A stretch of DNA of 64,000 nt from Pinirhizobacter soli (GTDB lineage Bacteria; Pseudomonadota; Gammaproteobacteria; Xanthomonadales; Rhodanobacteraceae), in contig NZ_JADZLQ010000004.1 in the NCBI RefSeq assembly GCF_015905305.1, forward strand, positions 248,001 through 312,000. The letters run 5' to 3'. The notes under the pieces are model-generated. The model was not told the DNA's origin. It was given only the letters and a program-made list of their open reading frames with translations, and ran no database searches. Position 1 is the stretch's first letter; each line of letters begins with the position of its first letter. Position numbers and translations under genes: made by a program. Below are positions 53,195 through 63,059 of the stretch, one piece after another.

Positions 53195-53220
53195 AAAAAG
53201 GGCCCCGGAGGGCCCTTTTT
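53195..53220. terminator. Intrinsic terminator downstream of pilQ
   Basis: AAAAAGGGCCC-CGGA-GGGCCCTTTTT: an 11-bp stem with A and T runs on both sides, so it can work in either direction. It lies 25 bp after the pilQ stop on the minus strand and isolates the pil operon from the moxR operon. Confidence 0.82.
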
Positions 53221-53244
53221 CCCCGCTATTTCAACAACTCACCG

Positions 53245-55509
53245 TTACTGCAGGGAGTCTGAAAGGATGCGCGGGGTGACGAAGATCAAGAGTTCCGCCT
53301 TGTCGTTCTGACGGGACGTGCGGCGGAACAGGACGCCGATGCCGGGTATGTCGCCCAGGCCCGGGATCTTGTCGATGGTGTTGGACTTGGTGACTTCGTA
53401 GATGCCACCGAGCACCACCGTCTGGCCGTTATCCACCAGCACCGAGGTATTGATCTCGCGGGTGTCGATCTGCGGCACCGAACCGCCACCAGGGCTGTTG
53501 ACGAACTGGTTCAGCGCGTCCTTGGTGACGTTGATCTTCAGGTAGACGCGGCTGTCGGCGGTGATCGTGGGCGTAACGCGCAGTTCCAGCACCGCATCCT
53601 TGAACTGCACGGTGGCGTTCTGCGCGCCGCCGCCGCTGCCGCTGGCCTGGTAGGTGACGTAGCCGATTTCCTGGCCCTGCTTGATCACCGCTTCCTGCTG
53701 GTTGGCGGTGATGACGCGCGGGCTGGAGATCACTTCGCTGCGGCCTTCGGTCTGCGCGGCGGAGAGTTCCAGGTCGACCAGGTAGCTCGAACCGATGATG
53801 CCCAGGGCGATGGAACCGGTCGGGTTAGCCACCGGCAGGTTCACGTTGTAGCCGCCGGGGAGGGTGAGGCTGGGATTGGTGACCGTGCCGTTGGCCAGAC
53901 CCACATCGTTGTTGTGGACCTGGGTGATCAGGCTGCTGGCGCCAGCGCCGGTGTTCGTGCCGCCACCGGTGGTGGTGCTGGTGAGGTCAGGCGTGGTGCC
54001 CAGCACGTTCTTGCCACCCGGGCTGTGCTGGAAGGCCTGCACGCCCCAGCGCACGCCGAGGTCGCGGCTGAAGCTGTCCGAGGCCACCACGATGCGCGAT
54101 TCGATCAGCACCTGCTGCACCGGGCGGTCGAGCACGCCGATCAGGTCGCGCAGTTCACGCACCTTCTCGGGGGAATCGTTGATCAACAGCGTGTTGGTGC
54201 GCTCGTCGAAGGAGACGCTGCCGCGCGAGGAGAGGAAACCACGCTGTGTACTGCTACTGCTGCCGCCGCTGTTGCTCTGCAGGCTGCCCTGCGTGAGCAG
54301 CTTGGCGATGTCCGAGGCCTTGCCATAGCTGATGGGCACGTAGTCGGAAACGAGCTCGGCGTTGTCCTGCGCCTTCTGGCGGGCATCGGCGAGGTTCTGC
54401 TCGTAGGTGGCCAGTTCCGCCTGCGGGGCGATCCAGACCACGTTGCCGTTACGGCGCTTGTCCAGGCCCTTGGCACGCAGCACCACGTCCAGTGCCTGAT
54501 CCCACGGCACGTTCACCAGGCGCAAGGTGACGCTGCCGCCGACGGAGTCGGAGGCCACCATGTTCAGGCCCGAGAGGTCGGCGATCAGCTGCAGCGCCGA
54601 GCGAACCGGGATGTCCTGGAAGTTGAAGGTGACGCGGTTGCCGCTGTAGACCGGGTCGGCGCCCTTGAGCAATTTCGGATCGGTCGGGGCGGCCTTCTTC
54701 GGCGCTACTTCCACCACGTATTCGTCGGCCGACTGGTAGGCGGAGGTCTCGACCTCGCCCTTCACGCGGATCTCCATGCGCGCGCCACCGGCTACCGAGG
54801 TGGTGTTGATCGACTGCACGGGCGTGGCGAAATCAAGCGTGTCCAGGCGCTGGGCGAGTTTTTCCGGCAGCGTGGCATGGCCAAGGCTGACGATGACACG
54901 GCCGTTGTCCTTGTGCATTTCCGGCGTGATGCCGCTGCCGGCCAGGCTGACGATGATCCGCCCTTCGCCATTGGGACCGCGGCGGAAATCGATGTTGGAG
55001 ATCGCCGGGCCGCCGGAGGCGGACGGTGCGACCTTGGTCGGGTCGGAGACGACGCTGGTGCTGGTGGTGGCCCCGGTCGGGCCATTGCTGACTTCCATCA
55101 CCAGCGTGTTGCCTTCCACGTGCGTGGCGTAGGCCGATTCGCGGTAGAGCTCGACCACGACGCGGGTGCGGCCGCCGGCACCGACCACCGAGACGCCTGC
55201 CGTGGCGCCCTTGTTGACGTCGACGTGGCGGGTGCTGAAGCCGTTGGTGGTGTCGGCGAAGTCCACCGCGATGCGCGGCGGGTTGCCGGTGGTGAAGACT
55301 TTCGGCGGCGGCGGCGGCGAGTCGAAGGTCATGCGAAGTTCGACCTTGCCCCCCGGCTGGGCGTCGTAGCTGACGTCCTTGAGGGTGCTTGCGGCCAGCG
55401 CGGACTGCGCGAAGACCAGCGCGCCGCCACAGGCGAGCAGCGCCACGGCCCGGCGTACCAGGCGCGGCGAGCGACCGCGAAGATGAGTGTTGGAGGTAGT
55501 CATGTTCAT
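53245..55509 (-). CDS. pilQ: Type IV pilus secretin PilQ
   Basis: An outer-membrane secretin of about 754 residues through which the pilus passes. It has a signal peptide (about 1-39), AMIN domains (STLKDVSYDAQPGGKVELRM, ISNIDFRRGPNGEGRIIVSL) and a secretin/TonB short N-terminal domain (VTFNFQDIPVRSALQLIADL). The NolW-like domain has LINDSPEKVRELRDLIGVLD, and the C-terminal secretin domain has VISSPRVITANQQEAVIKQG and VVLGGIYEV. The start is ATG 55509 or 55503; GGGGA upstream suits both. It is last in pilMNOPQ. Confidence 0.93.
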   Translation of the reverse strand: MNMTTSNTHLRGRSPRLVRRAVALLACGGALVFAQSALAASTLKDVSYDAQPGGKVELRMTFDSPPPPPKVFTTGNPPRIAVDFADTTNGFSTRHVDVNKGATAGVSVVGAGGRTRVVVELYRESAYATHVEGNTLVMEVSNGPTGATTSTSVVSDPTKVAPSASGGPAISNIDFRRGPNGEGRIIVSLAGSGITPEMHKDNGRVIVSLGHATLPEKLAQRLDTLDFATPVQSINTTSVAGGARMEIRVKGEVETSAYQSADEYVVEVAPKKAAPTDPKLLKGADPVYSGNRVTFNFQDIPVRSALQLIADLSGLNMVASDSVGGSVTLRLVNVPWDQALDVVLRAKGLDKRRNGNVVWIAPQAELATYEQNLADARQKAQDNAELVSDYVPISYGKASDIAKLLTQGSLQSNSGGSSSSTQRGFLSSRGSVSFDERTNTLLINDSPEKVRELRDLIGVLDRPVQQVLIESRIVVASDSFSRDLGVRWGVQAFQHSPGGKNVLGTTPDLTSTTTGGGTNTGAGASSLITQVHNNDVGLANGTVTNPSLTLPGGYNVNLPVANPTGSIALGIIGSSYLVDLELSAAQTEGRSEVISSPRVITANQQEAVIKQGQEIGYVTYQASGSGGGAQNATVQFKDAVLELRVTPTITADSRVYLKINVTKDALNQFVNSPGGGSVPQIDTREINTSVLVDNGQTVVLGGIYEVTKSNTIDKIPGLGDIPGIGVLFRRTSRQNDKAELLIFVTPRILSDSLQ

Positions 55510-55525
55510 CGTCCCCGATCGATGC

Positions 55526-56056
55526 TTATTTTTCGCCGAGCGCGATGCTGGCCTGGCGTTCCATCCAGCCACCAGTACCGTTCGGAACCAGTTCGACCAG
55601 GTCGATGTGATCATCGGCAACGCCCGTGACGCGGCCATAGCTCTGCCCCATGTATTCGTTCATATGCACGCGGTGGATAACGCCGCCAGGATCCTTGACC
55701 AATGCTTCGGTGGATTTGCCAGCACCAACCGTGCCAACCATCTTCAGGCTATCCAGCGAGAACATTTCCAGCGGTTGCTTCGGACGGTTCTCGTCCGGCC
55801 GCGGGCCCGACGCGGTACTCGACTGCTGCATCTCGGCCGTGCTCGGGCTGAACGGATCGCGCTTGGCCTGGTCGTTGTAGGCGAAGGTCTCGAAGGTCTG
55901 GATCACCGGCAACGGCGGGATCGGCGCACCCTTCTTGGCCTTCTCGGCGGCCACCCAGTCGCGAAGATCCGAGGTGCCGCCGGTGCAACCGGCAAGCGTA
56001 GCCACGGCACCCATCACGAGCAGGCAACGGCGGGCGGGGGTCATGAAGTGGCTCAT
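55526..56056 (-). CDS. pilP: Type IV pilus assembly lipoprotein PilP
   Basis: A 176-residue inner-membrane lipoprotein. The lipobox TLAGC (Cys24) follows a hydrophobic signal. A flexible linker (about 45-95) precedes the beta-domain with FSLDSLKMVGTVGAGKST and HMNEYMGQSYGRV. PilP bridges the PilN/PilO pair to the PilQ secretin. It overlaps pilO by 4 bp and lies about 16 bp before pilQ. Confidence 0.92.
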   Translation of the reverse strand: MSHFMTPARRCLLVMGAVATLAGCTGGTSDLRDWVAAEKAKKGAPIPPLPVIQTFETFAYNDQAKRDPFSPSTAEMQQSSTASGPRPDENRPKQPLEMFSLDSLKMVGTVGAGKSTEALVKDPGGVIHRVHMNEYMGQSYGRVTGVADDHIDLVELVPNGTGGWMERQASIALGEK

Positions 56057-56727
56057 GGCTTGGCCCCCTTGGCGGCGGCGCCCTGCGGGTGTGTATCGGT
56101 ATTGGCCGCCTCGTCGTCTTCAAGGTAGCGATAGGTCTTGACCGTGCCCTGCAGGACCAGCAGGCCGCCGGGGACCGGGTCGCCACCCTTGACGGCGGCG
56201 GATTTCGGACTCAGGGACACGTCGTGCAGCGTCAGGATAACGACGCGCGGAAGCGAGGCCACGCCGCTGATGAAGGCACCAAACTGATGATAGGTGCCCA
56301 CCATGCGCAAGGTGATCGGCTTCTCGGCGTAGAAGTCCTTCGGCGTTTCGGCACCAGGCTGGAACAGCTCGTTCTCGATGCCCGCGGCCAGCGCCGTCTG
56401 CGAGATGTCCACCAGCAGCTCGGGCATTTCCGTCTTGCTGGGCAGCTGGCGCAGCAGCTGGCGCAGCATGTCCTGCATCTCGTTGAGCTGCTGCTGCAGC
56501 GCCTCGAGGTTGGCGGCCTTGGCCTGCTTGGCGGAGAACTCGGTCTTGAGCGATGCTTCCTGGTTACGCGCGGTTTCCAGGTCGTCCTGCTGGGTGGAGA
56601 CGAAGAAGTACCAGCCGGCCACCACGATCACGATGAAGACGATGGAGGTGAAGAACAGCTTGACCGACTTCGGCCAACCGCCAACGTTGTGGCGGTCGAG
56701 GTTGCGCAGATCGTCAAAGAACTTCAT
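56053..56727 (-). CDS. pilO: Type IV pilus assembly protein PilO
   Basis: A 224-residue bitopic protein. A short cytoplasmic N-terminus (FDDLRNLDRHNVGGWPKSVK) is followed by a TM helix (about 23-43), a periplasmic coiled coil (about 46-100, EASLKTEFSAKQAKAANLEA) and a ferredoxin-like domain with LPSKTEMPELLVDISQTALA and VGTYHQFGAFISGVASLPR. It forms heterodimers with PilN. It is coupled to pilN and pilP by 4-bp overlaps. Confidence 0.92.
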   Translation of the reverse strand: MKFFDDLRNLDRHNVGGWPKSVKLFFTSIVFIVIVVAGWYFFVSTQQDDLETARNQEASLKTEFSAKQAKAANLEALQQQLNEMQDMLRQLLRQLPSKTEMPELLVDISQTALAAGIENELFQPGAETPKDFYAEKPITLRMVGTYHQFGAFISGVASLPRVVILTLHDVSLSPKSAAVKGGDPVPGGLLVLQGTVKTYRYLEDDEAANTDTHPQGAAAKGAKP

Positions 56728-57517
56728 TTGCGTGCCCCCCCGGCAGTGGCGGGACGGGCCGGCGCGGGCGCCGTGCTGACGGCGGCAACCGGCGGCGGTG
56801 AAGCGGCAGGTGCTGCTGCAGGCGTGCCCGGAGCGGCCGCAGGCGACGTGCCTGCGGAGCCCGCCGGCGACGGCAACATGGACTTCGCGGCATTGGCCAA
56901 CGGTGCCGGCACGGCCGGAGCGGCGCCGGGAGCTGCGGCGGCGCCAGGCGTTGCCGCAGCGTCCGCACTGTCACCGGTGGGCCGGGAAAGCTTCACGTCC
57001 AGGCCGAACGAATAAGGCATGCGCGAGGCGTCGTGGCTGTTTTCGGTCTTGCGCAGGTCCACATGGCCCATCCAGGGCGAGGACTCGATGCTGCGCATGT
57101 ACTCAGCCACCGAGGCATTGGACTGGGCCACGCCATCGAGCGATAGCGAATCGCCGGTCTGCTTCATGTTGGAAAGGCGGGCGGAGACGGGGATGGTCTT
57201 CACCATCTCGTCGAATAGATGGACCATCTGCGAGCGGTTGGCCTGCAACTGCTCGATGATCTGCTTGCGCTGGAGCAGGCGCGAGCGGGTTTTTTCCAGG
57301 TCCTGGATTTTCGCGATGCGTTCGTCCAGCTGGGTGATCTCGCCCTTCAGGTAGGTGTTGCGATCGTTCTGGTTGTCGATGCGCATGTCCATCCACAGCA
57401 CCCAGGCGAACGCCACGATCACGCCGACGAGCGCTGCCACGCCCAGCTGCATGTAGAACTCACGCTCTCGCTGCTTGCGGCGCTCGGCGCGCCACGGCAA
57501 TAGGTTGATCCGTGCCA

Positions 57518-57518
<1 letters not shown>
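56724..57518 (-). CDS. pilN: Type IV pilus assembly protein PilN with extended Ala/Pro tail
   Basis: A 264-residue bitopic protein. The PilM-binding peptide ARINLLPWRAERRKQ (2-16), TM helix (about 24-44), coiled coil (about 48-98) and periplasmic domain ending FGLDVKLSRP (about 171-180) are normal. An extra tail of about 80 residues (183-264), almost only Ala, Pro, Gly and Ser, follows; ordinary PilN proteins stop near residue 180-215. It overlaps pilM by 1 bp and pilO by 4 bp. Confidence 0.92.
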
Positions 57519-58658
<1,140 letters not shown>

Positions 58659-58817
58659 TGGGTCGCAACCCTTTGGTTCGGAACTAAATCACAAGTTCGT
58701 CATTCCGAGCCATAAGCCCCTGTCCCAGGGACGGGTAAGCTCCCGCCGCTAGGGCGGAATCTCGTGACCCCCTATACTCGGCGCCACTTCGCGCCCATGC
58801 CTTCCTAACGACCATTC

Positions 58818-61328
58818 ATGGCAATACTTAAGCGTTTGCTGCGCTATGCGCTGATCCTGGCCCTGGTGGGCGTCCTGCTGGTGGTGGCGGCGGTCGGGGT
58901 GGCCTACTGGCTCCTGGCGCCCCGGCTGCCGGCCGTGGCCGTGCTGCGGGACGTCCATATGCAGGTGCCCCTGCGCATCGAGACGTTCGATGGGAAGCTG
59001 ATCGCCACCTTCGGCGAAACCCGGCGCATCCCCGTGCGCATCGCCGACGTGCCGGCCAAGATGAAGAACGCCGTGCTCTCGGCCGAGGACGCGGACTTCT
59101 ACAGCCATCCCGGGGTCGACTGGCACGGCATCGCCCGCGCCGGCATCCATGTGATCACCTCCGGCGGCGACAAGGGGCCGGGCGGTTCCACCATCACCCA
59201 GCAGGTCGCCCGAAACTTCTTCCTGAGCCCCGAGAAGCTCTATTCGCGCAAGCTCACCGAGATCTTCATCGCCTTGCGCATGGAGAACGAACTCACCAAG
59301 GATGAAATCCTCGAGCTCTACATCAACAAGATGTTCCTCGGCCACCGCACCTACGGCCTTGGCGCGGCGGCGAGCTTCTACTACGGCAAGACGCTCGACC
59401 AGCTCACCGTGGCGCAGTCGGCGATGCTGGCATCGACCTTCCAGCTGCCTTCGGTGGTCAATCCGCTCAACAACCCCAAGCGCGCCATCGGCCGCCGCAA
59501 CTGGGTGCTGGGCCAAATGTTGTCAAACCGCTTCATCACCAAGGTTGAGTACGACCAGGCGATCGCCGAACCCAACGATGCGTATCCGCACGAGCAGCCG
59601 ATCGAGGTGGATGCACCGTACCTGGCCGAGATGGCACGCCTGCAGGCGATCGAGAAGCTCGGCAACGACGCCCTGGTGGAAGGCTATACCGTCAAGACCA
59701 CGGTCACCTCCGTGCGCCAGGACGCGGCCAACACCGCCCTGCGCGACAAGCTCTCCAGCTACGACCGCCGCCACGGCTACCGCGGTCCCGAGGGACACGA
59801 CGAACTGCCCGCGGGCGCCGGCACCGAGGAACTGGACCGTGTACTGGCCGGCTACATGGCGGCCGGCGGCATGCAGCCGGGCATCGTCACCGATTCGGCC
59901 GCCAAACAAGCCACGGTGTACCTGTCCAGCAAGGAATCGATCACGCTGGATATGGACGCGGTGGCCTGGGCGCGCCGCTACATCAACGAAACCAGTGCCG
60001 GTAGCGTGCCCAAGAGCGTGGACGCGGTGGTCAAGCGTGGCGACATCGTCCGCGTGCAGCGCAACGAGAAAGGCCAGTGGGAGCTCACGCAGATTCCCTC
60101 CGTGCAGGCGGCGCTGGTGTCGCTCGATCCCGAGGACGGCGCCGTGCAGGCGCTGGTGGGCGGCTTCAATTTCCAGCGTTCGAAGTTCAACCGCGCCGTG
60201 ATGAGCGCGCGCCAGCCAGGTTCGAGCTTCAAGCCATTCCTGTATTCGGCGGCTTTCGAGCGTGGCTTTACCCCCGCGTCGATCGTCAACGATGCACCGG
60301 TGGTGTTCCCCGATCCGTCACGGCCCGACGGCATCTGGGCGCCGTCCAACGACGATGGCAAGTTCGATGGCCCGATCCGCCTGCGCGAGGCGCTGGTGAA
60401 GTCGAAGAACCTGGTGTCGGTGCGCCTGCTCGATGCCATCGGCGTGCGCTACGTTCGCGACTACGCCACCCGCTTCGGCTTCACACCCGATGCCATCCCG
60501 CAGAACCTGTCGCTTGCGTTGGGCACGGCTTCGGTGTCGCCCATGAGCATGGCCCGCGGCTATGCGGTATTCGCCAACGGCGGCTTCCTGGTCACGCCGT
60601 ATTTCATCGCGCAGATCACCGACCGCAACGGCCAGGCCGTCTATGTGGCCAATCCGGCGCGGGCCTGCGTGGATTGCCAGGAGCGCCTGCTCGATACCAC
60701 GCCGCCCGGCCCGCCGCCGCCTTCCACCCCTTCAGGCCCGGCCAACGCACCGGCCACCAGCTCCACGGCTGCCGTGATCGGCGATGCGAAGCTGCCCGAT
60801 GACGCCCACACCACCGGCCCGCATCCGCCGCACCTGGCCCCGCGCGTGATCGACGTGCGCAACGACTACCTGGTGACGTCGATGATGATGGACGTGATCC
60901 GCCGCGGTACCGGTTCCGCGGCAATGGAGTTGAAGCGCGACGACCTGGCCGGCAAGACCGGATCCACCAACGACCACCGCGATGCCTGGTTTGTCGGCTT
61001 CAACGGCAAGCTGGTGGCCTCGGTATGGGTAGGCTTCGACGATTTCACCTCGCTGGGCAAGGGTGAGTTCGGCGCCAAGGCAGCGCTTCCCATCTGGCAG
61101 GACTACATGGGCGCGGTGCTGAAGGACACCCCATCGGCCACGCTGCCGATGCCGCCGGGCATCAGCACGGTGCAGATCAACCGCAGCTCCGGCATGCCCA
61201 CCAGCGCCGGCGACCCGGATGCGATGAGCGAGATCATGAAGGTGGAAGACGTCGACCGCCTGCGCCAGCAAGCCCAGCAGCAGCAACAGCAGGACGAGAC
61301 CGACCAGCATTCCTACGACATCTTCTAA
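58818..61328 (+). CDS. mrcA: Penicillin-binding protein 1A (bifunctional transglycosylase/transpeptidase)
   Basis: An 836-residue class A PBP building peptidoglycan in the periplasm. It has TM helix about 11-33 and a GT51 domain with catalytic Glu in SAEDADFYSHPG (E90) and GGSTITQQVARN. An OB-like insert precedes the transpeptidase domain with SxxK at S469-S-F-K472, SKN at 529-531 and AGKTGSTND near 710. A Pro/Ser/Ala insert of about 35 residues (PPGPPPPSTPSGP) lies before the KTG region, and the tail ends in a Gln-rich stretch. The pair divergent from pilM is a classic gammaproteobacterial arrangement. Confidence 0.94.
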   Translation: MAILKRLLRYALILALVGVLLVVAAVGVAYWLLAPRLPAVAVLRDVHMQVPLRIETFDGKLIATFGETRRIPVRIADVPAKMKNAVLSAEDADFYSHPGVDWHGIARAGIHVITSGGDKGPGGSTITQQVARNFFLSPEKLYSRKLTEIFIALRMENELTKDEILELYINKMFLGHRTYGLGAAASFYYGKTLDQLTVAQSAMLASTFQLPSVVNPLNNPKRAIGRRNWVLGQMLSNRFITKVEYDQAIAEPNDAYPHEQPIEVDAPYLAEMARLQAIEKLGNDALVEGYTVKTTVTSVRQDAANTALRDKLSSYDRRHGYRGPEGHDELPAGAGTEELDRVLAGYMAAGGMQPGIVTDSAAKQATVYLSSKESITLDMDAVAWARRYINETSAGSVPKSVDAVVKRGDIVRVQRNEKGQWELTQIPSVQAALVSLDPEDGAVQALVGGFNFQRSKFNRAVMSARQPGSSFKPFLYSAAFERGFTPASIVNDAPVVFPDPSRPDGIWAPSNDDGKFDGPIRLREALVKSKNLVSVRLLDAIGVRYVRDYATRFGFTPDAIPQNLSLALGTASVSPMSMARGYAVFANGGFLVTPYFIAQITDRNGQAVYVANPARACVDCQERLLDTTPPGPPPPSTPSGPANAPATSSTAAVIGDAKLPDDAHTTGPHPPHLAPRVIDVRNDYLVTSMMMDVIRRGTGSAAMELKRDDLAGKTGSTNDHRDAWFVGFNGKLVASVWVGFDDFTSLGKGEFGAKAALPIWQDYMGAVLKDTPSATLPMPPGISTVQINRSSGMPTSAGDPDAMSEIMKVEDVDRLRQQAQQQQQQDETDQHSYDIF

Positions 61329-61409
61329 AAGCCAATACACGACGCTCACACCAAAAACTGTCAAAACATGTAATCTCACCCCACGTCCTGCACACGGGGT
61401 CATACGCTC

Positions 61410-62087
61410 ATGTCACGAGGCGAACACCACCGCATCCACGCCCAGGACCGCAGCCAGCGCACCCGGCTACGCATCGCCCAGGAAGCCGCCCGGCTGATGA
61501 GCGAACACGGCATCCGCGATTTCCACCATGCCAAGCTGAAGGCCGCCGAGCGCCTGGGCATCATCGACGACCAGGCCCTGCCGCGGAACCACGAGATCGA
61601 AGAGGCCTTGCGCGAACACCAGCGCATCTTCAAGGGCGATTCGCAGCCGCTAGCCTTGCGTGCCCGCCGCGAGGCCGCGGTGGAAGGCATGTTCTTCCTG
61701 CGTGGCTTCGATCCACGGCTGGTAGGCGCGGTCCTTGAAGGCACCGCCGATGAACACTCGGCCGTGTGCCTGCATGTGTTCAGCGAAGATCCCGAAGCCG
61801 TGCCGTTGTTCCTGACCGAACACGGCATCCCCTTCGGCACGCAGGTGCGCCGCCTGCGCATGACACGCGACGACCAGGCCGAATTCACCGCCCTTACCTT
61901 CAACGCCGACGGCATCGCCTTCGACCTTACCGTGCTGCCGCACGATGCATTGCGCCAGGCGCCGCTGGATCGCGTCGACGAAAAACCCATGCGCCGCGCC
62001 AACCGCTCCACCGTACAAGCCATGCTGACCGAAGAAGACCTCGCCCAGTGGGATAGTGCGCAGGCAGGTACGGCCTCCGGATACTAA
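61410..62087 (+). CDS. Conserved hypothetical protein
   Basis: A 225-residue soluble protein I do not recognise with certainty. The N-terminus has a helical stretch RLRIAQEAARLMSEHGIRDF, superficially like TetR, but it lacks a full HTH. The middle RREAAVEGMFFLRGFDPRLV, GAVLEGTADEHSAVCLHVFS and EDPEAVPLFLTEHGIPFGTQ resembles degenerate nucleotidyltransferase-like proteins widespread next to PBP genes in Xanthomonadales. The C-terminus is FDLTVLPHDALRQAPLDRVD. Predicted cytoplasmic. It ends overlapping the lysR stop by 4 bp, convergently. Confidence 0.7.
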   Translation: MSRGEHHRIHAQDRSQRTRLRIAQEAARLMSEHGIRDFHHAKLKAAERLGIIDDQALPRNHEIEEALREHQRIFKGDSQPLALRARREAAVEGMFFLRGFDPRLVGAVLEGTADEHSAVCLHVFSEDPEAVPLFLTEHGIPFGTQVRRLRMTRDDQAEFTALTFNADGIAFDLTVLPHDALRQAPLDRVDEKPMRRANRSTVQAMLTEEDLAQWDSAQAGTASGY

Positions 62088-62968
62088 GCCAGGTAAGACA
62101 GCAGGCCCTCGACGAGTGCATCGAAGAGGGCTTTGCATGCAGGCTGGCTGCGCAGATCGCCGTGCATCACTACCCAGCATTCCAGCGGCAAGCTTACCGA
62201 GGGCAGTACGCGCGCCAGCACCGGCTCCCGTATAGCCAACGGAACCTGGCAGAACCCGATGCCGAAGCCGGCGCGCACCGCCGCGAGCTGCACCACGTTG
62301 CTATTGCTGCGCAGCGCGAACATGTCGCGATGCCACGGCGGCATGCCTGCCGACATGCGGCGGATATAGGGCAAGGCCTCGTCGAAGCCGACCAGATCGT
62401 ATGAGGCCAGATCCGAGACCTGGCGCGGTTCGCCCCGCCGCTCGAGGTACGACGGGTGCGCATACAAACCCAGCTCGATCGCCCCGATGCGCCGCGCGAG
62501 CAGCGCTTCCTGCACGGGCGCCACCATGCGCACGGCAACATCCGCATCGCGCTGCAGGAGATCCTGGTTGCGATCGGACAAGACCAGTTCCACCACGACA
62601 CCCGGACATGCCTGGCGAAAGGAAGCCAGGATCGCTGGCATGACCTCGATGCCAATCACCTCGGACACGCCCAGGCGGACGGTACCGGCCACCGTGTCGC
62701 GGCTGGCATGAGCATGACGGTCGATCGCCTGCGCCGAAGCGCGCATGGATTCAACAAAGGGCCGCAAGGCCTTGGCTGCATCGGTGGCGGCCAGGCCCGT
62801 GGGCGAACGGGTAAACAGCGTGGTGCCCAACGCCGCCTCCAGCAGCTGAACATGACGGCCCAGGGTGGGCTGCGCGAGCCCGAGGCTGCGTGCTGCGGCC
62901 GATAGCGAACCCTCTTCGAGCACGGCAAGGAAGCTGCGGTAGTGCTGCCAGTCCGTTTCGTCATCCAT
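62084..62968 (-). CDS. LysR-family transcriptional regulator
   Basis: A 294-residue LTTR. The N-terminal winged HTH (about 7-65) reads WQHYRSFLAVLEEGSLSAAA, RSLGLAQPTLGRHVQLLEAA and LGTTLFTRSPTGL. The effector domain starts around residue 90 with VRLGVSEVIGIEVMPAILAS. Being divergent from an epimerase-like gene with 91 bp between starts, it probably controls that gene and itself. The inducer is unknown. Confidence 0.9.
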   Translation of the reverse strand: MDDETDWQHYRSFLAVLEEGSLSAAARSLGLAQPTLGRHVQLLEAALGTTLFTRSPTGLAATDAAKALRPFVESMRASAQAIDRHAHASRDTVAGTVRLGVSEVIGIEVMPAILASFRQACPGVVVELVLSDRNQDLLQRDADVAVRMVAPVQEALLARRIGAIELGLYAHPSYLERRGEPRQVSDLASYDLVGFDEALPYIRRMSAGMPPWHRDMFALRSNSNVVQLAAVRAGFGIGFCQVPLAIREPVLARVLPSVSLPLECWVVMHGDLRSQPACKALFDALVEGLLSYLA

Positions 62969-62974
62969 ACATTT

Positions 62975-62993
62975 TTGTATAGCCAGTCAACAA
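62975..62993. promoter_or_regulatory. Candidate LysR binding site between lysR and the epimerase gene
   Basis: TTGTATAGCCAGTCAACAA: TTGT and ACAA arms separated by 11 bp, containing the T-N11-A form typical of LysR boxes, in the divergent intergenic region next to the lysR start. Confidence 0.35.
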
Positions 62994-63059
62994 GTAAGTC
63001 AATTCCTTTCTATCTTGTGGCAGCGCATCCTGTGGCCCTTACTTCCACGGGAGCAGCTC

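Noticed and set aside
53195..53220. Hairpin considered as a small RNA end
   Set aside because: No separate promoter or conserved RNA structure is seen; it fits the pilQ terminator.
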